This document shows, one piece after another, positions 28,518 through 36,657 of a DNA stretch of 64,000 nt. The position numbers and the translations under genes are program-made. The notes below the pieces were generated by a model. The model made no database searches and had not been told where the DNA came from. It saw nothing but the letters and a program-made list of their open reading frames with translations. This DNA is from Bradyrhizobium sp. 190 (GTDB lineage: Bacteria; Pseudomonadota; Alphaproteobacteria; Rhizobiales; Xanthobacteraceae). The first letter of the stretch is position 1. Every line of letters begins with the position of its first letter. The DNA lies in contig NZ_JADPJL010000008.1 in NCBI RefSeq assembly GCF_023073415.1, forward strand, positions 310,001-374,000. The letters are read 5' to 3'.

Positions 28518-30395
28518 ATGTCGATCGATGGCGTTAACGGCAGAACATCCTATATCGGGACCTCGATCCTCAATATCCGTAAGCAACTCGATGATCTGAC
28601 ACAGCAGCTCGCCAGCGGCCGGGTCTCGACGACCTATGCAGGGCAGGGCGCCAATCGCGGCTTTGCGCTCAGTTTGCGCGCGCAGGTCAGCAGCATCGAT
28701 GCCTTCAAGGATACCGCGACCAACGTCAATACGAGGCTCAACGCCGCCAACCTTGCGCTGCAGGGCTTGGCCGACATCGGCACATCCGTAAAGAAAGCGG
28801 CCGGTACGTCGACCATCGTGCTCAACAACAACGGTCAAACCTCCGGCCAGATCACGGCGCAGGCGGCGTTCTCGAACGCGGTGTCGCTGCTCAACAGCCA
28901 GACCGGTGACCGCTATCTGTTTTCCGGACGCACCACCGACACATCAGCGACGGTGCCGGCCGACGTCATGCTCGACGGCGTGGGAACGCAGGCCGGGTTG
29001 AAGCAACTGATCAACGAACGCCGCCAGGCCGATCAGGGCGTCAGCAACATGGCGCATTTGACGGTCTCCTCGCCGCCGTTGACGACCACCGTGACCAGCC
29101 TGGCCGAAGAGGGTTCATCGTTCGGGTTGAAGCTCGGTGCGGTCAGTTCGTCGCTGACGGGGGCGACCGTGACGCAGCCAGCCGGCGCGCCGCCGGCCGT
29201 CACCGTCGATCTCGGCGCCGTCAATCCGAACGATGGTGACAAGATCACGTTCAACTTCAACCTACCCGACGGCACCACCGAGTCGATCGCGCTGACCGCG
29301 ACGACGACGAACCCGCCGCCGACAGGCTCGTTCCTGATTGGCGTCGATACGGTTGCGACCACCGCGAACCTGCAGGCCGCATTGACGTCTTCGATCCAGA
29401 CGCTGAGCGACACGTCGCTGGTGGCCGCGTCCGCGATCGCGGCGTCCGAAAACTTCTTCAATCCGTCCGCTACCGTCACGGGGACTGCGGTCAACAATCA
29501 GGCCACGGTGCCAGGGCCGATCACCGGCGCTACGCTGCTCTCGGGCGCGGCGGGAACGGACTCGCTGGCGGCAAGCTTTGCGGCGGGCGATACGATTACG
29601 GTCAACGGCACGCCGATCACCTTCGTCGCATCGGGTGCGACCGGCAACCAGCTCAACATCACCGACAGCGTGCAGACCTTGCTGGCAAAGATCGATTCGA
29701 TCACCGGCACCGGAACGCCATCGACGGTTACCGGCGGCGTAATTGCGCTGCACGGTGGTGACGGGGCGAGCCTGACGGTTTCCAGTTCTAACGCGGCCGC
29801 GTTCGCGGCGCTGGGCTTCAGCGCCACGGCGAGTGCAAATCCGGCGCCGTTGCGTGTCAACGGTCCGCCGTTTGCCACGGCCACCAATCTGATCGGCGGC
29901 ACATCCGCCAATACCGTCTCGTGGTACACGGGCGAAGTCGGTACCGATTCGCCGCGCGGCACCGCGATCGCGCGCATCGACCAGTCGATCACGGTGCAGT
30001 ATGGCGCGCGCGCCAACGAGCAGGCGTTGCGCTATCAGTTGCAGAATATCGCGGTGTATTCCGCGGTCACGACCAATGCCGCCAATCCGAATTCGAAGGC
30101 GCAGGTGAACGCGCTGCAGCAGCGGATTTCGGCAAACCTGGCGCCACAGACCGGTCAGCAATCGATTCAGGACATGCAGGCGGAGTTCGCCGGCGCACAG
30201 AATGCCATCAAGGGCTCGACCGACCGCCAGACCCAGCTCAAGGGAATGGCGCAGACCATGCTCGACCAGATCGAGGGCATCAACCCGGACGAGGTCGCGA
30301 CCAAGATACTGGCGCTGCAGACCAGCCTGCAGGCCTCCTATCAAACCACGTCGATGCTCTACCAGACCACGCTAACCAAGTACCTGCCGATGTGA
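28518..30395 (+). CDS. flgL: Hook-filament junction protein FlgL (enlarged)
   Basis: The 625-residue product has flagellin-like ends: a helical N-terminus with L-D-D-L-T-Q-Q-L-A-S-G-R, and a C-terminal helix with M-L-D-Q-I-E-G-I-N-P-D-E-V-A-T-K-I-L-A-L-Q. Position after flgK supports FlgL (HAP3). It is about twice the usual length (roughly 300-350). Part of the excess is a module at residues about 338-440 closely similar to FlgE 237-345 (both contain AGDTITVNG and end AALGF). It ends the operon at the bidirectional terminator 30422-30447. Confidence 0.9.
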   Translation: MSIDGVNGRTSYIGTSILNIRKQLDDLTQQLASGRVSTTYAGQGANRGFALSLRAQVSSIDAFKDTATNVNTRLNAANLALQGLADIGTSVKKAAGTSTIVLNNNGQTSGQITAQAAFSNAVSLLNSQTGDRYLFSGRTTDTSATVPADVMLDGVGTQAGLKQLINERRQADQGVSNMAHLTVSSPPLTTTVTSLAEEGSSFGLKLGAVSSSLTGATVTQPAGAPPAVTVDLGAVNPNDGDKITFNFNLPDGTTESIALTATTTNPPPTGSFLIGVDTVATTANLQAALTSSIQTLSDTSLVAASAIAASENFFNPSATVTGTAVNNQATVPGPITGATLLSGAAGTDSLAASFAAGDTITVNGTPITFVASGATGNQLNITDSVQTLLAKIDSITGTGTPSTVTGGVIALHGGDGASLTVSSSNAAAFAALGFSATASANPAPLRVNGPPFATATNLIGGTSANTVSWYTGEVGTDSPRGTAIARIDQSITVQYGARANEQALRYQLQNIAVYSAVTTNAANPNSKAQVNALQQRISANLAPQTGQQSIQDMQAEFAGAQNAIKGSTDRQTQLKGMAQTMLDQIEGINPDEVATKILALQTSLQASYQTTSMLYQTTLTKYLPM

Positions 30396-30421
30396 CGAAA
30401 GCTTGTCAGCTTCAAAAGCAA

Positions 30422-30447
30422 AAAAGGCCTCCTTGCGGAGGCCTTTT
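30422..30447. terminator. Bidirectional terminator between flgL and flbT
   Basis: An 11-bp perfect stem AAAAGGCCTCC / GGAGGCCTTTT with loop TTGC has T runs on both strands. It lies between the convergent flgL and flbT genes. Confidence 0.93.
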
Positions 30448-30468
30448 CGTTTGGCGAAGTGACGATGG

Positions 30469-30897
30469 TTATGCGGACTTGCGGTCGGGCTCATTGCACG
30501 CCTGGAGCTTTCGGGCGCTTTCGAGAATCTGCTCCTCATGCCCGATCAGCTTCTTGGATTCCTTCAGTGCGTGATAGAGATCGCCGTTCAGGATGTAGTT
30601 GTTGATCCCTTCAATGAAGGGCCATGCACTCGGCATCGCGGTCAGGATGTCGCGCACGAGGCTGAAATAGGTCGGATGGTGCGCCATCGGATCCGGTGAC
30701 AGGTACATGAGCTGCACGGCGAGATAGACCAGCTTGGCCGGCGTGTCGGCGACCTCGGGTGTGAGGATGTCTTTTTCGCGCAGGATCGGAATCCTGTCGC
30801 CGTCGATCAGCAGCCTGGCGCGCTGGTCGGTGTTGGTGACCACGCAGGCGCCGATGATGATTCGCTCGTGCGGTTTGAGCTCGACTTTCAAGGCCAT
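30469..30897 (-). CDS. flbT: Flagellin translation regulator FlbT
   Basis: The 142-residue protein matches FlbT: M-A-L-K-V-E-L-K-P-H-E-R-I-I-I-G at the start and T-D-Q-R-A-R-L-L-I-D-G-D after it. In Caulobacter FlbT binds the 5' leader of flagellin mRNA and promotes its decay until the hook is complete. Unusually, flbT is not in line with flaF; the two are divergent, 490 bases apart, and no flagellin gene lies beside them. A CtrA-type half site is found upstream at 30968. Confidence 0.92.
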   Translation of the reverse strand: MALKVELKPHERIIIGACVVTNTDQRARLLIDGDRIPILREKDILTPEVADTPAKLVYLAVQLMYLSPDPMAHHPTYFSLVRDILTAMPSAWPFIEGINNYILNGDLYHALKESKKLIGHEEQILESARKLQACNEPDRKSA

Positions 30898-30967
30898 GCC
30901 TGTTCTCCGTTTGACGCTTTCGCGCGTTGTCGATTGCCCGCCGGCAGATTCGGCATCCTTCCTGATG

Positions 30968-30975
30968 ATGGTTAA
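30968..30975 (-). promoter_or_regulatory. CtrA half site upstream of flbT
   Basis: TTAACCAT on the minus strand lies 70 bases before the flbT ATG. It is part of the palindromic stretch GGTTAACC. A half site alone is weak evidence. Confidence 0.3.
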
Positions 30976-31019
30976 CCAATGGTGAACATGCGATTAGTGC
31001 CCGTCTGGCGGGGCTTTTT

Positions 31020-31125
31020 CGCTGACGGTCCGTAGGAATACGGAGTGGATTCGGACGCGGCGCTCTTGCGCCAAGCGGGACGGCGACCTCAACGATCAAG
31101 GCGGCGGGGAGACCCCGCCGTTTTC
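31020..31125 (+). ncRNA. Candidate structured small RNA
   Basis: Three hairpins follow each other without an ORF: CCGTA-GGAA-TACGG (31030-31043), GGCGC-TCTT-GCGCC (31059-31072), and an 8-bp terminator stem CGGCGGGG-AGA-CCCCGCCG (31102-31120) followed by TTTTC. A full terminator with no gene in front of it suggests a small transcript. It could instead be the remnant of a lost gene's 3' end. Confidence 0.4.
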
Positions 31126-31387
31126 TTTCGGGCGAGGATTTCTTCTGGAGTCGCGAACAAAAAAACGTCCGCATGAAGAAAAGCACCGAAGCCGAGAATT
31201 TTGGCTTCGATCTTAATTCCATCAGAACCTGGCGGCCGGCATGCTGCCGCAAATATGGATTTTTTGCCGGACTACCAACACAATCGGTAACTCTTGCTAA
31301 CCATATTTAAAGGCGCCACCTGTATGAAAGTTGGGCAGTTTTTCGAAATCCCGCGGTCCTGCAAACCGCTCCGATCGAGGTTCGTGA

Positions 31388-31753
31388 ATGTCTAATGCAG
31401 CCCAGGCCTACGCGCGTACATCTCAAACGACGACGTCCCCCCGTGAAATCGAAGCGCAGGCGCTGCTGAAGGCCGCACGGCAACTCAAGGAAGTCCAGTC
31501 CAACTGGAACGGTCCCGACGCGGCCATGCACAGTGCGTTGCTCTTCAATCGCAGGCTTTGGTCGATTTTCATGAGCGCCGTGGAGACCAACGACAATCCT
31601 CAACCGATCGAAGTCCGTCAGAACATCGCGAACATCGGTGTGTTCGTGATGAAGCAGACCGTCGACATGCAAATGAATCCGGATCCGGCCAAGCTGAAGT
31701 CGTTGATCGAAATCAACTGCAACCTCGCTGCCGGCCTTTCAGGCCGCGGCTGA
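31388..31753 (+). CDS. flaF: Flagellin assembly regulator FlaF
   Basis: The 121-residue protein matches FlaF: M-S-N-A-A-Q-A-Y-A-R-T, then E-I-E-A-Q-A-L-L-K-A-A, then L-W-S-I-F-M-S-A-V and N-I-A-N-I-G-V-F-V. In Caulobacter FlaF helps flagellin synthesis and secretion and works against FlbT. Here it is divergent from flbT and begins a small plus-strand unit with the unknown gene at 31773, 19 bases downstream. Confidence 0.92.
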   Translation: MSNAAQAYARTSQTTTSPREIEAQALLKAARQLKEVQSNWNGPDAAMHSALLFNRRLWSIFMSAVETNDNPQPIEVRQNIANIGVFVMKQTVDMQMNPDPAKLKSLIEINCNLAAGLSGRG

Positions 31754-31772
31754 TTCGATTGAGTGTGCCGCT

Positions 31773-32138
31773 ATGGCTGACCTCTGGAACATCATATCGG
31801 CCAACTACAAGACGGTGGGATTGACCGTACCGTCCAAGACCCCGTACGTGGCGGTCGATCCCAATCTCTATGAAGGCAGCTGGACTGGAAAATACGCCGA
31901 TCAGAAGACGTTCAAGATCACGGTCTCGAACGTCACGGGCTTCCGCGCCAAGGTGCAGTACCAGAGCGGCGGCACCAACAAGTTTCAGGAAGTCCTGATC
32001 AAGGACAATGCGTTCCGGATCGGCGACACCAAGTTCACGCTGACCGCCCTTGGGAAAGCGGAAATCAAGAACGTCGTCACCGATCCGTCGAGCGGCCAGA
32101 CCTATCTCGACCAGGCCTACGCATCACGCGCTAGTTAA
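31773..32138 (+). CDS. Unknown protein downstream of flaF
   Basis: This 121-residue protein begins M-A-D-L-W-N-I-I-S-A-N-Y-K and has a beta-rich body with alternating patterns (TFKITVSNVTGFRAKVQYQS; LIKDNAFRIGDTKFTLTAL). It has no signal peptide, membrane segment or Cys. I do not recognise the family. The tight spacing after flaF (19 bases) suggests co-transcription and a possible role in flagellin handling or filament structure; that is inference. The plus-strand unit ends convergent with the FlaG-like gene. Confidence 0.75.
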   Translation: MADLWNIISANYKTVGLTVPSKTPYVAVDPNLYEGSWTGKYADQKTFKITVSNVTGFRAKVQYQSGGTNKFQEVLIKDNAFRIGDTKFTLTALGKAEIKNVVTDPSSGQTYLDQAYASRAS

Positions 32139-32145
32139 AATTGGC

Positions 32146-32535
32146 TCAGGCCTGGCGGTCGGTCGCGCGAAGGCGCTGAGGCGCATCCCTGGTCAGGTCG
32201 AGCGTGTGGAAATAAGCGCGACGGCGCAGCACGGCTTCCTCGGGAAACTGCTTCACCACCTGGCTCGTCCTGGTATCGATGACCTGATAGACGACGGCGC
32301 GCGCGTCGCGGTCGATCACCACCTGGTTCGACTGGTTCGACACCGAAGCATTCGAAATGGAGACGCGGACGGCCGCGGAATCGGTGCTGGCGCGCGCGCT
32401 TGAATCAACCGCCGCGACGCTCTGGCTCGCCGGCAGTTCGGTCGCGACCGCATGTTGTGCCGCCTCGCTCACGTGCTGAACGATCGGCGCGGCAACCGGT
32501 GCCCCCACCGGTTTGATGTTGAAATCTGTACTCAT
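32146..32535 (-). CDS. FlaG-like flagellar protein
   Basis: The 129-residue protein has a low-complexity N-terminus (Ala/Val/Ser rich, 1-65). The C-terminal half is beta-alpha and resembles FlaG: V-V-I-D-R-D-A-R-A-V-V-Y-Q-V-I-D, then Q-V-V-K-Q-F-P-E-E-A-V-L-R. In other bacteria FlaG influences filament length or cap placement. The ATG at 32535 is chosen over a longer frame that lacks family resemblance. It follows the FlgN-like gene on the same strand after 147 bases. Confidence 0.65.
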   Translation of the reverse strand: MSTDFNIKPVGAPVAAPIVQHVSEAAQHAVATELPASQSVAAVDSSARASTDSAAVRVSISNASVSNQSNQVVIDRDARAVVYQVIDTRTSQVVKQFPEEAVLRRRAYFHTLDLTRDAPQRLRATDRQA

Positions 32536-32682
32536 GGCAGCCTCCAGGCTTGCGCGAGTCAAATCCCAACCCCTCGTCGACACAATATAGCCCGGCACCT
32601 CTCAACGCGGTGTTAGGGAATACGCTCAATTCCGCGCTGCCGCGGACGCGCAAATTTAGCGAAAATTGTAGCCAATTATCGC

Positions 32683-33174
32683 CTACAGCGAACGGCTGAC
32701 CGAGAGCGGGGTGATGTTGCGCGGTCCCGGCACGGCGCGTTGTCCCGAAGCGGTATAGGTATTCGGAATGTTCTTGCGCTGGATCTCGGCGTTGACGCCG
32801 CGCACGATGCCTTCGGATACCGCGTGCGCGGTCGCAAGGACGGTGAGGTTGATCTGCAGCATCGCGCGGAAGGTGTCGTGGTGGCGGCGTAGCGTGGTCA
32901 GCAATTCCGGCGATACCTGCGCCAGATATTTTTGGGCATTCTTCAGATTCTCGACCGCGACCATGTATCGGCGCGACAGCTCGCCCTTTTTCTCCTCCAG
33001 ACGCATCGCCTCGCGCACATTGCCGGCGCGAACCAGTTCGGTCTCGCGTTCGATGATGCCGAGCAGGCCGCTCATCACGTCCATGAGATCTTCCGCGAGC
33101 TTGCGCGCTTCCGCCGGCGTGGAGATCGCTCTTGCTGGTGCCGGCGCGGGGGTGGCCTGAGGACGCTGATTCAT
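32683..33174 (-). CDS. FlgN/FlbY-like flagellar export chaperone
   Basis: This 163-residue helical protein has a Pro/Ala-rich N-terminus (1-20) and a long heptad-bearing core (22-130: L-A-E-D-L-M-D-V-M-S-G-L-L-G-I-I-E-R-E-T-E, split by charged turns). This fits FlgN-type chaperones for FlgK and FlgL; the position after flgI-flgJ equals that of flbY in Caulobacter. It is third in the flgI-flgJ-flgN-like operon, 20 bases after flgJ. Confidence 0.75.
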   Translation of the reverse strand: MNQRPQATPAPAPARAISTPAEARKLAEDLMDVMSGLLGIIERETELVRAGNVREAMRLEEKKGELSRRYMVAVENLKNAQKYLAQVSPELLTTLRRHHDTFRAMLQINLTVLATAHAVSEGIVRGVNAEIQRKNIPNTYTASGQRAVPGPRNITPLSVSRSL

Positions 33175-33194
33175 TTTCGGGTTTTCCTTTTGGA

Positions 33195-33551
33195 TCAGCC
33201 GGCGCGGTTGGCTTGCTGCAGGATCAAGGTGCGGAAGACGTCGTTGGAAATGCCGATGCCGCCGGACTTGGCAAAGGATTTCGAATATTCATCCGTCAGC
33301 ATCGAGCGCCAGACGCCGGTGCCGGTCGTGTCGCCGAACGGCCCTTCGCCTTTGACGCCGGAGGTCATCTGCGAAAACATCGAGTTGAGGAACATCGCCT
33401 CGAACTCCTGGGCCTTGGCACGCGTCTTTTTTTGCGCCTCAGGCGAAATCTTTTTCAGCGCGTCGGCGAGTTGCGGATCGTTGCGGCCGTTGATCAGCGA
33501 AGTCTTTTTCTTCGAGTATGCGCCGATGCCATTGATAAGACTCGTGTCCAT
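33195..33551 (-). CDS. flgJ: Rod-binding protein FlgJ, short form
   Basis: The 118-residue protein matches the N-terminal rod-binding half of FlgJ: K-A-Q-E-F-E-A-M-F-L-N-S-M-F-S-Q-M and W-R-S-M-L-T-D-E-Y-S-K-S. The muramidase domain of the enterobacterial protein is absent, as is usual in alphaproteobacteria, where a separate lytic enzyme does that job. The ATG at 33551 overlaps the flgI stop by one base (TGATG), giving translational coupling. A longer in-frame stretch upstream lies inside flgI and is not used. Confidence 0.9.
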   Translation of the reverse strand: MDTSLINGIGAYSKKKTSLINGRNDPQLADALKKISPEAQKKTRAKAQEFEAMFLNSMFSQMTSGVKGEGPFGDTTGTGVWRSMLTDEYSKSFAKSGGIGISNDVFRTLILQQANRAG

Positions 33552-34669
33552 CACATCACCTCGATGTCGGCCTGGATCGCGCCGGCGGCCTTGATCGCCT
33601 GCAGGATGCCGATCAGGTCGCGCGGGCCGATGCCAAGCCCGTTGAGGCCGTCGACGAGCTGCTGCAGCGAGACGCCGTCTTTCACGACCGCGAATTTCTT
33701 GCCGTCTTCGCTGACGCTGACCCCCGTCCGCGGCGTCACCACGGTGCGGCCGCGCGACAGCGGGTTGGGCTGGCTGACTTGCGGGCTTTCGGAAATCGTC
33801 ACGGTGAGATTGCCCTGCGCCACCGCCACGGTGGCCACGCGGACGTCGCGGCCCATCACGATGATGCCGGAACGTTCGTCGATGACGATCTTGGCGGCGA
33901 GATCCGGCTCGACCTGCAATTGCTCGATTTCGGTCAGGAAGGCGACGACGTTGCCCTTGAATTCGGCGGGGATCGCGAGCTGCACCGTGGAGGGATCGAT
34001 CGGCTCGGCGGTCTTGACCCCGAGGAAATCGTTGACGGCCGCCGCGATGCGCTTGGCGGTGGTGAAGTCGGCGTTGCGCAGCGCCAGCCGGACATTGGGC
34101 AGGCGATTGAGCGCGAACTCGATCTCGCGCTCGATGATGGCGCCGTTGGCGATGCGGCCGACGGTTGGCACGCCGCGGGTGATCTTGGCGGCTTCGCCTT
34201 CTGCCTGGAAGCCGGAGATCGCAAGCGAGCCCTGGGCGACCGCATAGACGTTGCCGTCGGCGCCGAGCAGGGGGGTGACGAGAAGGGTGCCGCCCTGCAG
34301 GTTCTTGGCATCGCCGAGCGCGGACACCGTGACGTCCATCCGCGTGCCCTGGGTGCCGAACGCCGGCAGGTTGCCGGTGACCATGACGGCGGCGACGTTG
34401 CCGGTGCGGATGGTGGCGCCGCGGATGTTGACGCCCATGCGCTCGAGCATCGCTTGCAGCGATTGTTTGGTGAAGGGGATGTTGTTCAGCGTGTCGCCGG
34501 TGCCGTTGAGGCCGACCACGAGGCCGTAGCCGATCAACTGGTTCTGCCGCACGCCTTCGATATTGGCGAGATCCTTGATCCGCGAGGTCGCGCCCGCGGG
34601 CGATAGCCCCAGCGCCAGCAGCGCGGCGCAGGCCGCCCAAATCAGTCTTGCCGAACGGATGCCGGGCAT
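33551..34669 (-). CDS. flgI: Flagellar P-ring protein FlgI
   Basis: The 372-residue protein has a signal peptide (1-27, ALLALGLSPAGA) and then the strongly conserved FlgI start S-R-I-K-D-L-A-N-I-E-G-V-R and G-Y-G-L-V-V-G-L-N-G-T-G-D. It forms the periplasmic P ring around the rod. It heads the flgI-flgJ-FlgN-like operon and is divergent from fliX, as in Caulobacter. A sigma-54-like element lies upstream at 34742-34756. Confidence 0.97.
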   Translation of the reverse strand: MPGIRSARLIWAACAALLALGLSPAGATSRIKDLANIEGVRQNQLIGYGLVVGLNGTGDTLNNIPFTKQSLQAMLERMGVNIRGATIRTGNVAAVMVTGNLPAFGTQGTRMDVTVSALGDAKNLQGGTLLVTPLLGADGNVYAVAQGSLAISGFQAEGEAAKITRGVPTVGRIANGAIIEREIEFALNRLPNVRLALRNADFTTAKRIAAAVNDFLGVKTAEPIDPSTVQLAIPAEFKGNVVAFLTEIEQLQVEPDLAAKIVIDERSGIIVMGRDVRVATVAVAQGNLTVTISESPQVSQPNPLSRGRTVVTPRTGVSVSEDGKKFAVVKDGVSLQQLVDGLNGLGIGPRDLIGILQAIKAAGAIQADIEVM

Positions 34670-34741
34670 CCTGTGCTCCCCTCGAGGTCTTCAACCGGAC
34701 CGCTGACGCCACTCCCATGACGGCGGTCCGCCATTAACTAT

Positions 34742-34756
34742 GCGAACGCCGTGCCA
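34742..34756 (-). promoter_or_regulatory. Sigma-54-like promoter of the flgI operon
   Basis: On the minus strand TGGCAC-GGCGT-TCGC has exact sigma-54 spacing with one change (TTGC to TCGC). It lies about 72 bases before flgI and is almost the same sequence as the element before flgF (TGGCAC-GGCTT-TCGC). Confidence 0.6.
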
Positions 34757-34884
34757 TGTCGTGTTTCTGATGCAATGCCTTGATATTTCTGGATGTTCGT
34801 CGGAGGCATGATGCCGCGGCGGCTTCACCACGATGGGCGAAACTGCCGCATGTCGGCAGATTTTGCCGGGCTATTTACGCATCA

Positions 34885-34892
34885 TTAACCAT
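34885..34892 (+). promoter_or_regulatory. CtrA half site upstream of fliX
   Basis: TTAACCAT followed by ATAAGGAGG lies 44 bases before the fliX ATG. In Caulobacter fliX is a CtrA-dependent class II gene, which makes the site plausible. Confidence 0.4.
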
Positions 34893-34935
34893 AAGGAGGC
34901 GAAGGTCCCTCTATTCTCACGCCGAGATCACCACG

Positions 34936-35349
34936 ATGCGCATCTACGGACCGAACGGCACCACGCTTGGATCGGCCGCGACTAACACGCGGCGAACCAG
35001 TTCAAGCGGCTTCTCGCTGCCAGAAGCGCCGTCGACTCCCGAGGAGCCGCGCTCGGCCGCAGCACCCAGGGCCGCCGGCAACATCGATGCGCTGCTTGCG
35101 CTGCAGGGTGTCGAAGATCCGACCGAGCGCCGCAAGCGTTCGGTGGCGCGGGGTAGGGGCGCGCTCGATGTGCTCGACGAGCTCAAGATCGGACTGCTCT
35201 CCGGCAATCTCGATGCTTCCACGATGAACCGGCTGCGCGACGCCGCGGCCAATTTGAAATCCTCCTCCGGCGATCCCGGCCTCGATGCGGTGCTGTCCGA
35301 GATTGAGCTGCGGGTTGAAGTCGAGCTGGCAAAGGCCGGCCGATTCTAG
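34936..35349 (+). CDS. fliX: Flagellar assembly regulator FliX
   Basis: The 137-residue protein starts M-R-I-Y-G-P-N-G-T and has a disordered Ser/Pro/Ala segment (15-50). A helical C-terminal core follows, with L-D-V-L-D-E-L-K-I-G-L-L-S-G and L-D-A-V-L-S-E-I-E-L-R-V-E-V-E-L-A-K. This is the FliX family, which couples basal-body assembly to FlbD/sigma-54 transcription in Caulobacter. The divergent arrangement with flgI is conserved there. The ATG at 34936 is preferred because the family begins with MRI. Confidence 0.92.
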   Translation: MRIYGPNGTTLGSAATNTRRTSSSGFSLPEAPSTPEEPRSAAAPRAAGNIDALLALQGVEDPTERRKRSVARGRGALDVLDELKIGLLSGNLDASTMNRLRDAAANLKSSSGDPGLDAVLSEIELRVEVELAKAGRF

Positions 35350-35385
35350 ATTTCAGCGCATGTCATCGGATGAGGGCGGTGTAGC

Positions 35386-35775
35386 TCACGCCGCCATGTC
35401 CTTGCGCGCCGCGTCGTAACGGCGCTGCGCGTTCAGCACCTCCTTCAGGTTCTTCTCCGCCCACTCCCGCAACGGATCGACCGCGCCGGCGAGCGTGGCG
35501 CCGAGCGGCGTGATCGAATACTCCACCGTCACCGGCACGGTCGCGATCGCGCGTCGCCGGATCAGTCCGTCGCGTTCGAGCGACTTGAGAACCTGGCTCA
35601 GCATCTTCTGCGAGATGCCTTCAATGGTGCGGCGTAACGCATTGAAACGCATCGGCTCGCCGCGCACGAGAAGCAGGATTAACACCGCCCATTTGTCGCC
35701 GACGCGATCGAGAATCTGGCGCGTCGGGCAATCGGCCGAATAAGCGTTCGGGGTTTTCGAATTGGCGGCTTTCAC
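35386..35775 (-). CDS. HxlR-family transcriptional regulator
   Basis: This 129-residue winged-helix protein has the HxlR pattern: C-P-T-R-Q-I-L-D-R-V-G-D-K-W-A-V-L-I-L, then R-F-N-A-L-R-R-T-I-E-G-I-S-Q-K-M-L-S-Q, then L-E-R-D-G-L-I-R-R. A single Cys16 sits just before the first helix, where redox- or aldehyde-sensing members carry their reactive Cys. It is divergent from the NAD(P)-binding reductase gene and probably controls it. Confidence 0.92.
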   Translation of the reverse strand: MKAANSKTPNAYSADCPTRQILDRVGDKWAVLILLLVRGEPMRFNALRRTIEGISQKMLSQVLKSLERDGLIRRRAIATVPVTVEYSITPLGATLAGAVDPLREWAEKNLKEVLNAQRRYDAARKDMAA

Positions 35776-35889
35776 GGCGGTTACTCCGGCGTAATCAGGT
35801 GACCCAAAAGTGCTCTCTTCACACTTACATCCCTTTCGCTATCTAGTCACCATTGGATACCACATTCGCGTATCGCAAAGGAGACTTCC
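35776..35889. promoter_or_regulatory. HxlR / reductase divergent promoter region
   Basis: This 114-base gap contains the inverted pairs GGTGAC (35798) / GTCACC (35846) and AAGTG / CACACTT around 35808-35827. One of these is a candidate HxlR operator; which one cannot be decided from sequence alone. Confidence 0.35.
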
Positions 35890-36501
35890 ATGAAAATCGC
35901 CGTCATCGGCGCGTCGGGCAATGCCGGTTCGCGCATCACCACTGAGATCGCCCGCCGCGGTCACAGCGTGACCGCCATCGCCCGCCATCCCGAAAAGATC
36001 GCAAGCGAGGCCAACGTCACTGCAACCAAAGGCGACCTCATGGACCAGGCGGCGCTGACCCGCCTCCTGGCCGGCCATGATGCGGCGATCAGTTCGGTCC
36101 ACTTTCTCGCCAGCGATCCGCTCAAGCTGATCGGGGCCGCCAGGGATTCGAAGGTCGCCCGCTACCTCGTCGTCGGCGGCGCCGGCAGCCTCGAAGCGGC
36201 CCCCGGTGTCCGGCTGGTCACCACCCCCGGCTTTCCCCTGGTATACAAGGCGGAAGCCGAGAAGGGCGCCGCGTTCCTCGACCTGCTACGGGCCGAGAAG
36301 GAACTCAGCTGGACCTTCCTGTCGCCCTCGGCCTTGTTTGTGGCCGGCGAGCGAACCGGCAAGTTCCGTCTCGGGACCGACCAGCTTTTGACCGCTGACG
36401 ACGGCAAAAGCTCGATTTCCTTCGAGGATTTCGCAGTTGCACTCGCCGACGAGATCGAACGCCCTGCCCATATCCGTAAGCGTTTTACGGTCGGATATTA
36501 A
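35890..36501 (+). CDS. NAD(P)-binding reductase, NmrA/atypical SDR type
   Basis: The 203-residue protein has the N-terminal Rossmann motif M-K-I-A-V-I-G-A-S-G-N-A-G-S-R-I (GxxGxxG). It also has S-V-T-A-I-A-R-H-P-E-K-I, typical of NAD(P)H-binding atypical SDR proteins such as NmrA or biliverdin-reductase-like enzymes. It lacks the Tyr-x-x-x-Lys pair of classical SDRs. It is divergent from the HxlR regulator, a common pairing for electrophile-response reductases. Confidence 0.88.
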   Translation: MKIAVIGASGNAGSRITTEIARRGHSVTAIARHPEKIASEANVTATKGDLMDQAALTRLLAGHDAAISSVHFLASDPLKLIGAARDSKVARYLVVGGAGSLEAAPGVRLVTTPGFPLVYKAEAEKGAAFLDLLRAEKELSWTFLSPSALFVAGERTGKFRLGTDQLLTADDGKSSISFEDFAVALADEIERPAHIRKRFTVGY

Positions 36502-36657
36502 GGCAGCGGGCCGCCCCGATAGTTTTGCCTGTGCAAGGCCTTGGGGGCGGTACTCCCACGGGGACGGACGATATTGTCTGTCACAACCCGCCGCTATATA
36601 AGGCCGGCGCGGACGGACAATTTTCCGCCCCGCCTTGCACGTGAAGATGGGCTGGCC

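Larger units (their letters stand above)
30898..31387. other. Long flbT-flaF intergenic region
   Basis: This 490-base gap has no supported ORF. It holds a TTAACCAT half site (minus, 30968-30975), the structured RNA candidate at 31020-31125, and a weaker CtrA-like CTAA-N7-TAAA at 31297-31310 before flaF. Flagellin genes often sit beside flbT/flaF in relatives, so a lost gene is possible. Confidence 0.5.

Noticed and set aside
24767..30395. Two-system (lateral plus polar) flagellar mixture in one cluster
   Set aside because: All flagellar genes seen are single copy and fit one Caulobacter-type set; the second flgH trace is only a short decayed fragment.
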